DNA from: Paramoeba atlantica
Taxonomy: Eukaryota > Discosea
Assembly (NCBI GenBank): GCA_977017575.1
Contig: CDRNVI010000170.1
Location: forward strand, 152,120 to 216,119
Length of the DNA stretch: 64,000 bases
Direction of reading: 5' to 3'
The notes below the pieces were generated by a model. That model was not told where the DNA came from, did no database searches, and worked only from the letters and a program-made list of their open reading frames with translations. A program made the translations under genes and the position numbers. Positions 45,989 through 60,159 of this stretch are shown in pieces; position 1 is the stretch's first letter; every line of letters begins with the position of its first letter.

Positions 45989-46553
45989 ATCAGCACAAGC
46001 TGTTGACTTGTGCTTACTAGGAATTCCTCGTTCACGATAAATAATTGCAAGTATCGATCCCCAGCACGATACAATTTCAAAAGTTTACCCAAAAATGCTA
46101 ATCTCGTAAAAGATCAGCGTGACTTTTCAGCCAAGGCCTTTTGTACTTGTTGATTGTATCAGTGTAGCGCGCGTGCAGCCCAGAACATCTAAAGGGCATC
46201 ACAGACCTGTTATTGCCTCAAACTTCCCTTGGTTAAACACCAAGTGTCCCTCTAAGAAGTTTAAAAGAATAAATCTTTTTTAATATCAATAAAAACGAGT
46301 TTTCTTAATAAAAAGAAATTAAGTGTTAACAAAACCCCTATTTAATTAAAAACCCTCATAAATGTAATTATTAATACAACTAATTAGTAGGCTGAGGTCT
46401 CGTTCGTTATCGGAATTAACCAGACAAATCACTCCACCAACTAAGAACGGCCATGCACCACCACCCACAGAATCAAGAAAGAGCTCTCAATCTGTCAATC
46501 CTAACTGTGTCTGGACCTGGTAAGTTTTCCCGTGTTGAGTCAAATTAAGCCGC

Positions 46554-46622
<69 letters not shown>

Positions 46623-47904
46623 AGAACCCAAAAACTTACTGATTTCTCGTAAAAAGGTACTGGGAGAGTCATCTTTATTCAAAATAAAACGTCTTCCAAC
46701 CCCTGGTCGGCATCGTTTATGGTTAAGACTACGACGGTATCTGATCGTCTTCGATCCCCTAACTTTCGTTCTTGATTAATGAAAACATCTTTGACAAATG
46801 CTTTCGCAGAAGTTAGTCTTTCATAAATCCAAGAATTTCACCTCTGACAATTAAATACTAATGCCCCCAACTATCCCTTTTAATCATTACATTAGTTCTA
46901 AAAAACCAATAAAATAGATCCAATGTCTTGTTCCATTATCCCATGCTAATAGTATTCATTGCAACATTTTTATTATTTTGCTTGCTTTGAACACTCTAAT
47001 TTACTCAAAGTAAATGAATTAGAATTCTATTTATTAGTTTTATTAATAAGCAGAACACAAACTCCAAAGAGAATTTATATCCACAATCTTACTAATAAAG
47101 GTCCAATAAACACTGATTCTCCCGAAAGAAAATCAAATTATCACTCAATTAAGTGCAATAATGAATATCTAATAAAATATTTAGAGAATATAATTTAATA
47201 AAACACATATGAAAAACCATATGGATTAAATTATAAAACTCTTAAATCCAACTACGAGCTTTTTAACTGCAACAACTTTAATATATGCTATTGGAGCTGG
47301 AATTACCGCGGCTGCTGGCACCAGACTTGCCCTCCAATTGTTACTCGTTAAGGGGTTTAGATTGTACTCATTCCAATTACCAAATCAAATAATGAATCGG
47401 TATTGTTATTTTTTGTCACTACCTCCCCGTGTCGGGATTGGGTAATTTGCGCGCCTGCTGCCTTCCTTGGAAGTAGTAGCCGTTTCTCAGGCTCCTTCTC
47501 CGGAATCAAACCCTGATTCTCCGTTACCCGTTACCACCATGGTAGTCCTCTATACTACCATCGAAAGTTGATAGGGCAGAAATTTGAATGAACTATCGTC
47601 GGCACAAAAGACCATACGATTCGTAAAGTTATCATGATTCACCATATGTTAACCAGCTCCGAAGAACTGCATTGGTTTTTGTATCTAATAAATACATCCC
47701 TTCTCTCAAAGGAGTTAGGATTTTATGCATGTATTAGCTCTAGATTTACCACGGTTATCCAAGTAGTAAAATAAAGGACCATCAAATAAATTATAACTGA
47801 TTTAATGAGCCATTCGCAGTTTCACAGTACAAGTGTTTATACTTAGACATGCATGGCTTAGTCTTTAAGACAAGCATATGACTACTGGCAGGATCAACCA
47901 GATA
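45794..47904 (-). rRNA. 18S (SSU) ribosomal RNA
   Basis: About 2.1 kb. The 5' end is at TATCTGGTTGATCCTGCCAG and the 3' end at GTAGGTGAACCTGCGGA followed by TCATTA. Universal segments such as GTGCCAGCAGCCGCGG, AATTTGACTCAACACGGG and TTGTACACACCGCCCGTC are present. It is longer than the usual 1.8 kb through AT-rich expansions in V4 (about 46880-47250) and near 46250-46400. No intron recognised. Confidence 0.97.
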
Positions 47905-49131
47905 ACTATTTTTTTTTCCAAAAAAAAAAGACTATTTTTTTCTTCTCCCCCCCAATTGGGAAAAAAGAAAAAAACATCTTCGAAAAGAATTCAAAGTATT
48001 TCATCAATTTTTTGTTATCAAAAAATAAGTTTTTTGTTTTTCGTTAGAATTCAATTTTCCAACAAAGAAATCCTCTTTGCAATTTCTCATTGAACCTCTT
48101 CATGAAATAGTTTGAAAACAAATGTATTCTGTTTCCAAGTTTTCAAAAGAGAGAGAAATAAACTGAAAGAAAAAGATAATTCTTTTTCTTTTTTTTTATT
48201 TCCAGGAAAGGAGAAGAAAAAAAAGAAAAGAAGAAAAATAATTTTCTTATCCAGAAATTGAAGTTGGTTGTTTTTTCTGTCTTTTTAATCAACAAAAAAA
48301 TCACCTTCCACAAATTCGATTTTGTTTTGTTTCAAAATTTGAAACAAACAAAAGAAAAAATAACTCCCACATTTTTTTTTGAATTTTATTGTCTGAAGTT
48401 ACAAACAACTTCAAGCAAAAAATGTCACAAAAATGTCCGAGATATTTTTCAATGAAAAGAGATCCAAACAGAACTGAGATTGAGTTTTTAAACTCGATTC
48501 AAATCTGTTTTTACTCGTTTCCTTATTTAGACTATTACATAAAGTCACGATTGAATAGGACTATGTTTTTTTTCCCCCTCTGGTAGGAGAGAGCATCTAT
48601 GAGGTATGTAACCCCTCTGAGAAGAAAGAGCAGCTTTTTTGACCCAGAAAAGCTAATTTTGGAGTTCCAAAAAAGTGGACCAATCAAATAATGCCACGTC
48701 ATTTCTTTACTTCCCCATTTTTTCCCCCAAAAAGTCTTATTTTATTCTTCTTTGTTCTTTCTTTTGAACAACCCTTTTTTTGTTCTTTCACCTCTCAACT
48801 CATGAGTTTGTTTTTCTCTTTTCCTTTCTCTTTGTATCAAAAAAGAATTTCCACAAAAAGTTCAAAGGAAATCACAAACCCCCACACCACACCACACTCC
48901 ACACACCACACACACACTATGAAAAACAAAAAAAAATTGAGAATGAAATCAAAAATTTAATTTGAAAAAGAGAACAAAACACTTTTTTATTTATTCAACA
49001 TAACAAGTGAGCTTTGTGAAATTTGTTTTTGTGTGGTGTGGTGTGGCCAAGAGGGGGGGGGGGGTAGTAGAGAAACACTCTTTTATCCACACTCAAACCC
49101 ACAACAACATTCAAATTGAGGGTGGGTCCAT
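47905..49131. other. rDNA 5' flank (external spacer and promoter region)
   Basis: Upstream of 18S on the minus strand. No protein gene. A short G/C-richer block at 48580-48700 contains AGCTAATTTTGGAG but I cannot assign it. Confidence 0.5.
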
Positions 49132-49336
49132 CATTTTAAGAAAAAGAAAGGAAGAAAAAAGAAGGAAGAAAAAAGATGAAAGAAAGAAAAAGGAAAAAAA
49201 AAAGAAGAGGAAAAAAAAAAAAGTTTCATCTGGCAGCAACACAAAAGAGAACAAAGCAGGCTGTGTGTATTGTGTGTTATATATGTAATCCATATATTTC
49301 CACATAACTCATCCTCACTCCTTTGAAAAATGTTCC

Positions 49337-49384
49337 AAAGAGGCTGCAACATTTGTTTCTGTGAACAAATATGAAAGCCTTTTT
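49337..49384. other. Conserved hairpin family K, copy 1
   Basis: AAAGAGGCTGCAACATTTGT pairs with a 3' arm ACAAATATGAAAGCCTTTTT, followed by a T-run. Also at 50187 and 62472. Confidence 0.7.
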
Positions 49385-50186
49385 AGTTTTTTTTTACAAT
49401 ATATCCATTGCAAATTTACCACCCCCCCCCCACCCAAAACCAAAATACACCTTGACCCTCTCCTATTTTATTCCATCCCTAAAACCTTGTCAACACAACC
49501 CCACCCCCTCCAATATTTAACCACCCCCACAATTATCCATATTATCCAACAGGGTTGACCCATCCAAAGAAAAATAGAAGAAAAATAGAAGAAAAATAAA
49601 AGAAAAATAAAAGAAAAAAAGAAGAAAAAAAGAAGAAAAAGAAAAAAAAAATGAATAAATAAAAAATCACCAACCCAAACCAGTGTGTGGGGTTACCATC
49701 AAAAAACAGCAAACACAACACACACACACAAACACAACAATATTAACAACCAATTTACAAGAACAAATAAAAATATCCACAACTAAAAATCAAAACAACA
49801 ACAACAACAACAACAACAACCCAAGGATAAGAAGAATATAACAAAAACAACAAAAAATACCAACACATTAAGATCCCTCAATCATTTTAAGAAAAAGAAA
49901 GGAAAAAAAAGAAAAAGAAAAAAAGAAAAAAGATGAAAGAAAGAAAGAAGAAAAAAAAAAAGAAAAGAAAGAGAAAGATCAAAAGAAAGAAAAATTGGGT
50001 TCTATTTTCTCTCTTTGGTGTTCCAATCCCAAAAAAAGATTTCATCTGGCAACACAAGAACTCCCCAATAGAAATCATTGCTTGCCACCACCATACACTG
50101 CAAAAGCAGCTGTGTGTTGTGTGTTATTTATATAATCCATATATATTTCCACATAACTAACTCATCACTACTTTGAAAAATGTTCC

Positions 50187-50234
50187 AAAGAGGCTGCAAC
50201 ATTTGTTTATGTGAACAAATATTAAAGCCTTTTT
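50187..50234. other. Conserved hairpin family K, copy 2
   Basis: Same stem as copy 1 with loop changes; part of the second spacer unit. Confidence 0.7.
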
Positions 50235-50519
50235 AGTTTTTTTCAATATATCCATTGCAAGATTACCACCCCAACCCCCCCAAACCAAAATAGACCTTGC
50301 CCCTCTCCTTTTTTATTCCATTCCTATACAACCTTGTCAACACAATCCCACTCCCTCCAATATTTAACCACCCCCACAATTATCCATATTATCCAACAGG
50401 GGTGACCCATTCAAAGAAAAAAGAAGAAAAAAGAAGAAAAAAGAAGAAAAAAAGAAGAAAAAGAAAGAAAAATAAATCAATAAATAAAAAATCACCAACC
50501 CAAACAGGTGGGAGGGGAA

Positions 50520-52010
50520 CCATCAAAAAACAACAAACACAACATGCAAACACAACAATCTAACAACCAATTTACAAGAACAAATAAAAATATCTCCACC
50601 ACCAAAAATCAAACAACACAAACAACAACCCAAACATAAGAAGAAGAATATAACAAAAACAACAAGAAATACCAACACATTAATACAACCAACCAACCAA
50701 CCCACAATTAAAACCAAAAAAATAACCTGATAATAATACCACAAATAAAAATACAAAACACCACCATCCAACAAAATAAACAACAAATACAACAACCAAC
50801 AAAACTTAAAAGAAGGAAAATAGAAAACTCAAATGGTGATGATTTTCATTCATCACACAAACAATTAAACAAACAAATCAAACAAAGGACCGCTCTCTTT
50901 CTTTACAATCAACTCAACAACAACAAAACAACAATTAATAACAAAAAAAACCACAATTAATAACAAAAAAAATAACAAGCAAAACAACAACAGCAACAAA
51001 ACTGGAATAGAACAAATAAAATAAAATAACAGCACCTCCAACAATAACTGAACAAACACTGAACCACCCAAACAACCAGGTGTTCAAACCAACAAAGCAA
51101 TTCACAAAACAAAATAAACAAAACAATAAACAAATTAAACAAAAAAGAAAAGAGAAAAACAGAACCTGATGGCTTTTATGGTGTGTGGGTGCAGTAACAA
51201 AGGTGGTTACCATCAAAAAACAACCAAACAACAAACAAAAACAACCAAACAAAAAACAACCAAACAACCAAACAACAAAATACCAATTACAAATCACACA
51301 ATAACACAAAAAACAACAAATAAAAAACAACCAAACAAACAACAATCAGAAGAACTTAAACAGTAACAGAATGACAATAACAACCAACAACCAATAAGAT
51401 ATCAATAACAGCCAACAACCAACAACCAACAACCAACAACCAACAACCAACAACCAACAACCAACAACCAACAACCAACAACCAACAACCAATAATAATA
51501 AATAATAATTTAAACAGTAACATAAAAATAAAAACAAGCAATGATGCAAAACAAATAAATAACAACACAACAATATTAACCCCAACCAAATAAACATCAA
51601 TAACCAAAATCAACAAATCAACAAAATAAAAAAAAAAAAAAAAACAAGAAAAGAGAAAAATGAAACCTGATGTTTCGATGGTGTGGGTGCGAAAGTAAAC
51701 GAGTGTTTTATTCTTTGCTGATAACACACAGAGCATTCTCCTTCTGTAACAAAGGTGGTTACCAACAAATACTAATTGCAAATAATAATACAATAACACA
51801 ACAACAACAAACATGCAAACAAACAACAACACAAACAGCAATAATCAGAAAAAAACTTAAACAGTAATGGGATGACAATAACAACAACCATCAAGAAAAT
51901 AACAACAACAACCAAACAATAACAACAGCAACCAATCAACCAATCAACCACAAAACAAATATCAACAACCAAAAACAAAAAAGGGAGAAAAGGGTGTGCC
52001 CAAAAAGAGG
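50520..52010. repeat. G-poor A/C-rich spacer
   Basis: The plus strand is almost only A, C and some T for about 1.5 kb. The GGTTACCATCAAAAAACA-like sequence recurs at 49691, 50516, 51205 and 51755. A 7-bp tandem array lies inside it. No gene is supported. Confidence 0.75.
51411..51492. repeat. 7-bp tandem array (CCAACAA)n
   Basis: About eleven exact copies of CCAACAA. The complement TTGTTGG superficially resembles a telomere unit, but it is internal and embedded in similar A/C-rich sequence. Confidence 0.85.
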
Positions 52011-52015
52011 AGGAA

Positions 52016-53760
52016 GAAGGAAGGGCAAAAAAGAACAACAAAAAAAAAATCGGTTGCCACAAACACCCTCCCTCCTCTTTTAAATAACAAGAGGGGAGTG
52101 TTACTTTTCTTATCTTCCTGAGGTTGTGGAGAGGTGGTTCCACACAAACAAATCAAAACAAAAATGGGAAATTACCAAACAGACCCAGGGAGATGCCACC
52201 ATTGTCATGTCGAAACCCCCAACAACAACAAAAAAGAAAACACAATAAGGAAAAAAGATCAAACAAACAAACAAACAAACAAAAGCAAAAAAAAAAAGAA
52301 AGAGAAACAAAAAAGGATATATGGATATTTTCACACCTTTCTCTCCTCAAAAAACAGAGATCCATTGTCTTTTGAATAAAAGACATCCCCTCCCCCAAGA
52401 GTTATACACTCTTTTTTTAGAGATCAAACAAAGGAAACAAAGGAAACAACGGAAACAAAGGAAGAATAACAAGAAAAAAGGGAAAAAGAAGAAAAAAGAA
52501 AAACCAAAGAATATAAAACACAAGGCGACAAAAAAAAAGTGAAAAAATAAACATAAAAAAAAACCTTCAACAAAACTGTTCTCATCTCAAGGATGGGGGG
52601 GGTCCCTCCCATGTACTCTCTCCCTCCCTCAGATCACTCTTTTGCAACATCATCATCATCCATTGTCATCCATCCATCACCACGCCAGTCCTTCAGTCCC
52701 CAACCCACCCTGACAAGATACTTCCAGGTGGGCTGACCATCAAAAAAAAAAACAAAAATCTTCTCTTTTTTTTCTCTGTCAACAACGAACGAACAGAACA
52801 CCTTCCTTCCCCTCTTTCTTTCTTTTCCCTCTCCTCTCTCTCTCTTCCTCTCCTCACAAAAAAACACAAAAAAGAGGGAGCGGCTTTTGGAGATCTAAAT
52901 AAAAAAGAGGAAGCGCTATTTTTTAAATTGGGTTCAAAACACCCAACATTTTTCTTTTTGACTTCCCAAAAAATTAAGAGTTCGTGGCTAAAAAAATTTC
53001 TTTTTTTTTTGCGTTTTGCTCTTTCCTCTCTTCTCTTCTCTCTTCTCTTTCTCTCTCTTCTCGTCTTCTCTTTCTCTCTCTCTCTTCTCTATCAGTGTCC
53101 CTTTCTTTTTTCTTTCTTTTTTTCTTTTTTTTCTTTCTTTCTTTCTTTCTTTTCTCTTCAAGAAAATTTTTGATGATGATGCTGAGAATGGAGAGTTGGT
53201 TGTTCTCTTCGAACCCTCTTTTACTTCCGCCCAGCCCCCCCCTGTTTTCTTTTTCTTTTCTTTACTTCTTTTTTTCTTTCTTTTTTCTTTCTTCTTCTTT
53301 TTTGTTTTTACCATCAAAAAATCGAGAAGTTTGTGGCTAAATTTTGTTTGGTTTGTTTGTTTTGTGTTCTCTTTCTCTTTCTTTTTTCTCCCTTTTCTCT
53401 CTCTTTTCTCTCCTTTTCTCTCTCTTTTTGATTTTCTTTTTCTTTTTTTCTTTCTTTTTTTTTCTCTCTTCTTGAAAGGAATTTTGGTGGTGTCCTTCTC
53501 TTCCTTTCTCTTTTCATTCTTTGTCAGAGTTACTCTTTTCTTCTTTTCTTAAAAAGTAACACTCAGTGGGAGCGCAGGGGGGGGGAAACAAACAAAACTC
53601 CTTATTACTTGAGTGATTTGATTCATACTCTCTGGGTTCTTTGAATTCTCAAATTAGAACCCAGAAAGAATGGAGTCTCAAAAACACAAACACCCACGAG
53701 GGGAGTTAGACCAGTTTTTTCAAAAAAAAAAAGAAGAATTATAAAAGAAGATTAAAAAGA
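52016..53760. repeat. Segmental duplication, copy A2 (partner 14-1880)
   Basis: Collinear with 14-1880, including the final hairpin. The block 53560-53760 shares AGAACCCAGAAAGAATGGA and the GGAGTTAGACCAGTTTTT sequence. Confidence 0.8.
53624..53673. other. Conserved hairpin family H, copy 3
   Basis: TCTGGGTTCT pairs with AGAACCCAGA; nearly identical to copy 1 at 1701-1750. Confidence 0.7.
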
Positions 53761-54046
53761 TTGCTGGTTGATTTGGGTTTTTTACCTTGCCTTTTTGTGC
53801 AGTCTTTTTTTTCTTTCTTGTCTTTTGTTTAGTGTGTGTGCAAACTTGCTGAGGGATACACTAAGAGGGTGTGGATCTTGCCTTCCTTGTGTGTGTGGGA
53901 TTGCTGCCACAAAGACTGCAACCAAGAAGGGTTGTTTTTCTTTGTGTGTTATTGCTGTTGGGGGTCTTCCATTGCTGTCAGTTTCCAACACTGAATCCTT
54001 CTCTGAATCCTTCTCCAAAGCTGTTTTATATTGGGTATCAAATATC

Positions 54047-54093
54047 CATCCTCTCTGGGTTCCAAATTTTCAAATTAGCATCCAGAGAGTATG
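54047..54093. other. Conserved hairpin family H, copy 4
   Basis: CTCTCTGG pairs with CCAGAGAG; the centre AAATTTTCAAATTAGCA is as in copies 2 and 5. It lies about 25 bp before the tRNA-like remnant. Confidence 0.75.
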
Positions 54094-54114
54094 AAAAACC
54101 CCAAAACAAAAACA

Positions 54115-54181
54115 AGGCCCTCTGATTGATAGGGAACAGTGCATTAGCCTTCTGAGCTGATAGTTCTTCACCCCCAGGTGC
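54115..54181 (+). pseudogene. tRNA-Arg-like pseudogene
   Basis: GCCTTCTGAGCTGATAGTT and the end CCAGGTGC followed by a T-run match the 3' half of tRNA-Arg at 57106-57178. The T-loop TTCGA is lost and the 5' half does not fold, so it is inactive. Confidence 0.7.
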
Positions 54182-56169
<1,988 letters not shown>

Positions 56170-56270
56170 AAGAAATAAAAGATATCTATTTATTTAACGA
56201 CTTATTTATTGGAAAAAATGAATCAGTTTTTTTTTGAGAATTGCTGAGAGAGAAAGAGAGGAGAAAGGAC

Positions 56271-56351
56271 AGGGAGAACAGGGAGAACAGGGAGAACAGG
56301 GAGAACAGGGAGAACAGGGAGAACAGGGAGAACAGGGAGAACAGGGAGAAC
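56271..56351. repeat. 9-bp minisatellite, nine copies
   Basis: AGGGAGAAC repeated nine times without error, about 100 bp after the polyubiquitin stop codon. Confidence 0.93.
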
Positions 56352-56455
56352 AGAGAGGGAGAGGGAGGTGAGGAGGTTATCTTCTTTTCCAGAAAAAAAG
56401 GGGATGATTCAAAATTTATCATTTTGTTAAAAGAAGAAAAAAAAGAAGAGAAAGT

Positions 56456-56574
56456 GTCTTCGGTCATACCCAGTTGAAAGCACCCGATCCCATCAGAACT
56501 CGGAAGTTAAGCAGCTGTGGGCTCGGTTAGTAGAATGGTGGGTGACCACATTCGAATCCCGAGTGCTGAAGACC
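56456..56574 (+). rRNA. 5S ribosomal RNA
   Basis: Appears identical to 3325-3443, with the same box A/C-type internal region and a pyrimidine tract after it. Upstream AAGAAAAAAAAGAAGAGAAA is also shared. Confidence 0.96.
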
Positions 56575-56882
56575 TTCTCCTTTTTTTCTTTCTTTTTTTC
56601 TTTTCTTTTTTCTTTTTTTCTTTTCTCAATTTTCTTCCCCACCAACCTTCTTTTTCTCTGTCTTGATGGTTCCTGGATCTTTTTTTTTTCTTTTTTCTTC
56701 TTTTTTTCTTTCCTTTTTTTTTTTTCATTTTCTTGCTCCTCCATAATTAAAGCTCTATTTTTTCCCCCCCCCTTCCTCCCTCATTCTCCTTTTCTCAAAA
56801 ATTTGTTTTTTTTCCTTCCCCACAGGGTTCATTTTGTTTTTCATCCCTTTTGTGATTGGGTATATTTTTGTGATCATATATT

Positions 56883-56928
56883 CATACTCTCTGGGTCCGA
56901 ATTTTCAAATTAGCATCCAGAGAGTATG
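56883..56928. other. Conserved hairpin family H, copy 5
   Basis: CATACTCTCTGG pairs perfectly with CCAGAGAGTATG; inner AATTT/AAATT stem. The clearest copy. It lies 177 bp upstream of tRNA-Arg. Confidence 0.8.
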
Positions 56929-57105
56929 AAACAAATCCAAAAGAAAAAACAAAAAAAAAACCATTATCTCTCTTTTTTCCAGATGAAATCTTCCCAATCC
57001 CCATTGGAACAAAAGAATCACAACCAACAAACCTCCCTCCTCTTGAGACTCCGAGAGAAGAGAGAGAGAAGGACACAAAAAAAATGGAAAATATTTTTCA
57101 GAAAT

Positions 57106-57178
57106 GCACTAGTGGCGCAATTGGTAGCGCATCGGCCTTCTGAGCTGGTGGTTGTGGGTTCGAGTCCCTCCTGGTGCT
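57106..57178 (+). tRNA. tRNA-Arg (TCT)
   Basis: Acceptor GCACTAG/CTGGTGC with a T-G pair, D arm GCGC/GCGC, anticodon loop CTTCTGA within TCGGC/GCTGG. The T stem GTGGG/CCCTC has one T-T mismatch, and position 37 is G rather than the A of the 39727 copy. It could be weakly functional; a T-run follows. Confidence 0.8.
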
Positions 57179-58260
57179 TTTTTTTTTCTTTCTCCTCTCA
57201 CCCTTTCTCTTTTTTCTTTTTCTCACCTTTTTCTCTTTTTTTTCTTCACTTTTCTCTTTTTCTTTCTCTACTCTCTTTTTTTTCTTTCTTTCACTCTTTC
57301 TCTCTTTTTTTCTCTCCCTCTCTCTTTTTTTATCTTCTTCTTCTTTTCCTTCCAAATTCCCTTTTCTTTTCTCTCTCTTTTGTTTTTCAAAGAGAAAAAG
57401 GAAAAAAAAGGAAAAAGGAAAAAGGAAAAAAAAAAGAAAAAAAAGAAGGAAAAAAAAAAGAAAAAAAGGGAAAAAATAAGAAAAAAAAGGAAAGAAGGAA
57501 AAAATGAAAAAAATGAAAAAAATAAAAAAAAATGAAAAAAAAAAGACCTCTTGGTTTGAGCTGGCGCAGATCACCACAACCCCAAGATCACACAACACAC
57601 CCACCGAGACGGATCCCCTGAAAAGAAAGGTGCCACAACCTGAGACAGGGAACAACAGCATGAATTGTTTTGGAAAAAGGAGAATGAGAGAAAAAAAAGG
57701 AGGGGACAACTTGAGAAGAGAAAAGAGTGGGGAAAGGGGGAAAAAAAGGGAGAAACAAGAAAGAGAGAGAAACGAAAAAAAAAAAAACCAAAAAGCAGTT
57801 TATTGAGTTTACAAAAAGCATCTTCCACGGTTTTCGATGTCCTGAAAAATTAAGGGATCTAAATCAGCGGTTCAACCGCTTTTTTTGTTTCTTTTTTTTG
57901 GTGAGCAGCACAGGTGACAGAAGAGAGAGAAGAGAGAAAGAAGAAAGAGAAGAAAGAGAGAGAGAGAGAGGAAAGGGAGGGAAGAGAAGAAAGAGAAGAA
58001 AGAGAAGAAAGAGAGGAAGAGAGGAAAGAGAAGAGAAAGAGAGGAAACTTTCTTGGAGAAAGGAACTTTGTGTTTGAATCTCTTTTTCCTTTGGTTTCTT
58101 TTTTTTTTACCCTTTTTCCTTCTTTTTTTTTCTTTTTTTCCCCCTGTTTTCCTTTTTTTTCTTTTCTTGTTTCTCTCCTTTTTTTTCTTTTCTGCTCTTT
58201 GATTTCTTTTTATTGCTGTTTTCGCCAAAAGTTGAATTTAGTTGGTAAACAACAATAAAT

Positions 58261-59078
58261 TTCTTTTTAAAAGAAATTTTCTGTTTCTTAATCCTTTGTG
58301 CGGCGAGTGATGGGTTGAGAAAAAAATGTGAACAAGGCTGATGATTTTAGACAGCAGTGAGATTGAATAATACACAATGTGTGATGTGGATCTACCAAGA
58401 TTACTTTCTTGACTCAAAGTTTAGTGGAAAAAGGAGGTTGGTTGAGTTGAAGTTGTGGCAGTGGCTGCTCAACATAGAAGTCTTCCTCATCATTGGTTCA
58501 CTGGCAACAGGATAACTGGGATGAGGCAGGCAATACTGCTTTGGGGGGGGGGGGTTCTTGGAAGAAGGTCTTCATACAATTACTGGGTGGTCCAGATACA
58601 ACTGGGTAGTTGAGATAAAGAAGATCCTGAATATATGCTTAAGGAAATGATTCTCTTGGAGGTTTTTGTTCAATTTTTGGGTCTGAATGAAGAGACAAAT
58701 GCCCAACAACAATATCTTATTAGGATATTTTGTGTTCGTTTCCGTTCGGTTCCTTGTTTGCACGTTTCTGGTTTGACCAAGAGAATCGAAAGAGTTTTGT
58801 TTTCGAAGCTGCAAAGGATTTCCGTATTTACACCTCTCCCCCCTTTTTGAAAAATCAAGTGTCCTCACTTGGCAAACTCTTCTTGAATTGTTTGTTCGAG
58901 TCTGACTGTCAAGGATAGCAAAATAGCAAAATAGCAAAGATAGCAAGGGAAAAACCACACGAGTGGAAAGCCCTTGGTTCGAGGGAAAACCAGGACAAAC
59001 ACGGCGCAAAAAACCCTCAGGCGTGAAAGTAGAAAAAAAAATTCGATCTCCTTTCGCAGTTCCGGAAGATTAGTCTCT
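58261..59078. other. No supported gene, possible element end
   Basis: 58740-58850 contains AGAGAATCGAAAGAG and GAAGCTGCAAAGGATTTCC, shared with 10765-10800 next to another Ty3/gypsy fragment, so this may be part of an LTR. Confidence 0.4.
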
Positions 59079-59500
59079 TTATCCCTTCATTTCGAGGTAA
59101 TTTTCTAATTCATTCCCATGTGAATCTTTCACATCTTCTTCGTACATCCAACGTTTTTGAATTCTTCCTCTGCCAGTAGGGCCAACAACAAGATATTGAT
59201 TATATCCATTGTATATTCTTTCTTGGATAATTTGGGTGTCAAATCCCTTATTTTCTTGTCCAAGGTTTGAATTTGTGGATTGTGTTAATTTTCGTCTTTT
59301 TCTGAATTCTCTCAGGAGAATGGGTCTCGCGGAGGATTTTATGAATTTCTCTCCTTGCATTCTCTTTTTCTAAGAGGTAATCTTTCAGAAGTTCAGAGTC
59401 TTTTAATTGTTCATGTAAAAACCATTCATATCTTATTTTTCCTGCTGCAGTGGTGATCTGAACACGATATTTTTTCGGTTCTCCAGAATCATTCTCACTC
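59079..59500 (-). pseudogene. Possible chromodomain-like C-terminus of a Ty3/gypsy element
   Basis: On the minus strand two stretches look chromodomain-like: KYRVQITTAAGKIRYEWF near 59470-59400, and IIQERIYNGYNQYLVV...KRWMYEED in the 59360-59079 frame. They are in different frames with stops between. RT and integrase are absent between the protease fragment and this part, implying an internal deletion. Tentative. Confidence 0.35.
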
Positions 59501-59606
59501 AGGATTTTGTATTGAAGACTTCAGACGTCCTTTCCCAGGTTCCAACTGGAGGGTCTCTTCTGATTGTTCCATGGGCTCTAAAGTTATCCATTCAACTGTT
59601 TTCAAT

Positions 59607-60000
59607 TCACCAATTTCCCCACAGGTTCTGGAAGAACCGCGGAAATTTGAGAATTGTCTTTATTTTTCTGCAAAAAGGGAAAGTCAATGTTTGCCCATGC
59701 AACAATTTTCGGAATTCGATTTTTCCTTTGTCAAAGTCAAGGACAGCTCCAATCTTTGAAAGAAATGGAGTTCCAAAAATAATGCTGGAAGAGAGCTCAT
59801 TTAAGACTGTGAACCCAGTGTCTCCTCCTTTCCCCAGCAGCAATGTTGATTTCAAGGAGAACTTCCTCCCTTGCCATAGTGACCTTGCCGCCTTGATATG
59901 GTCTTCTCATTCTTGGTACAATGTTTTTAATGGGCTTTTCAGACACCACATCAATTCCAGCACCAGAATCATGTATGCATTTTTGATCAACAGTAAAAGG
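59607..60000 (-). pseudogene. Retropepsin-like protease, frameshifted
   Basis: HDSGAGIDVVS (active-site Asp-Ser-Gly) near 59960 lies in one frame up to a TGA. The continuing FGTPFLSKIGAVLDFDKGKIEF, the typical flap-to-C-terminal region, is in the next frame (59855-59607). It follows the gag frame in the same orientation, as in Ty3/gypsy elements. Confidence 0.65.
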
Positions 60001-60159
60001 GGTGTATGGTTAACAAATTGTTATTTATTTGACTCAGTTTCGGAAATACTTCTCTCGTCAAGATCTTCTTGTCAAATATAACAAATTCTTTGTCAGTCAG
60101 ATTAACCAAAGTGTGATTTGTATCCTGTTTCCAAGATCTCTTAGTATTTTTCAGATTTG

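Larger units (their letters stand above)
49132..50684. repeat. Tandem duplication in the rDNA upstream spacer
   Basis: Two direct units, 49132-49881 and 49882-50684. Each runs from CATTTTAAGAAAAAGAAAGG through TTTCATCTGGCA, the K hairpin, AATATTTAACCACCCCC, TCCATATTATCCAACAGG, AGAAAAAT-type microsatellites, AATCACCAACCCAAAC, and TACCAACACATTAA. Units differ by indels. Duplicated spacer blocks upstream of rDNA often act as enhancer or promoter repeats; that role is inference. Confidence 0.8.
56420..58260. repeat. Segmental duplication, copy B2 (partner 3280-5470)
   Basis: Contains the second 5S gene, hairpin copy 5, tRNA-Arg, purine tracts, and 57830-57890, similar to 4880-4935. Confidence 0.65.

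Noticed and set aside
49132..50684. CRISPR-like array
   Set aside because: Two long units with internal microsatellites and no short regular repeat-spacer pattern; eukaryotic context.
51411..51492. (CCAACAA)n as an interstitial telomere
   Set aside because: Internal, surrounded by similar A/C-rich simple sequence; the unit matches no telomere repeat I know.
57540..57890. Possible SRP or U-type snRNA gene
   Set aside because: CCTGAGACAGGGAACAACAGC and a stem followed by a T-run are suggestive, but no conserved SRP or snRNA motif could be matched.
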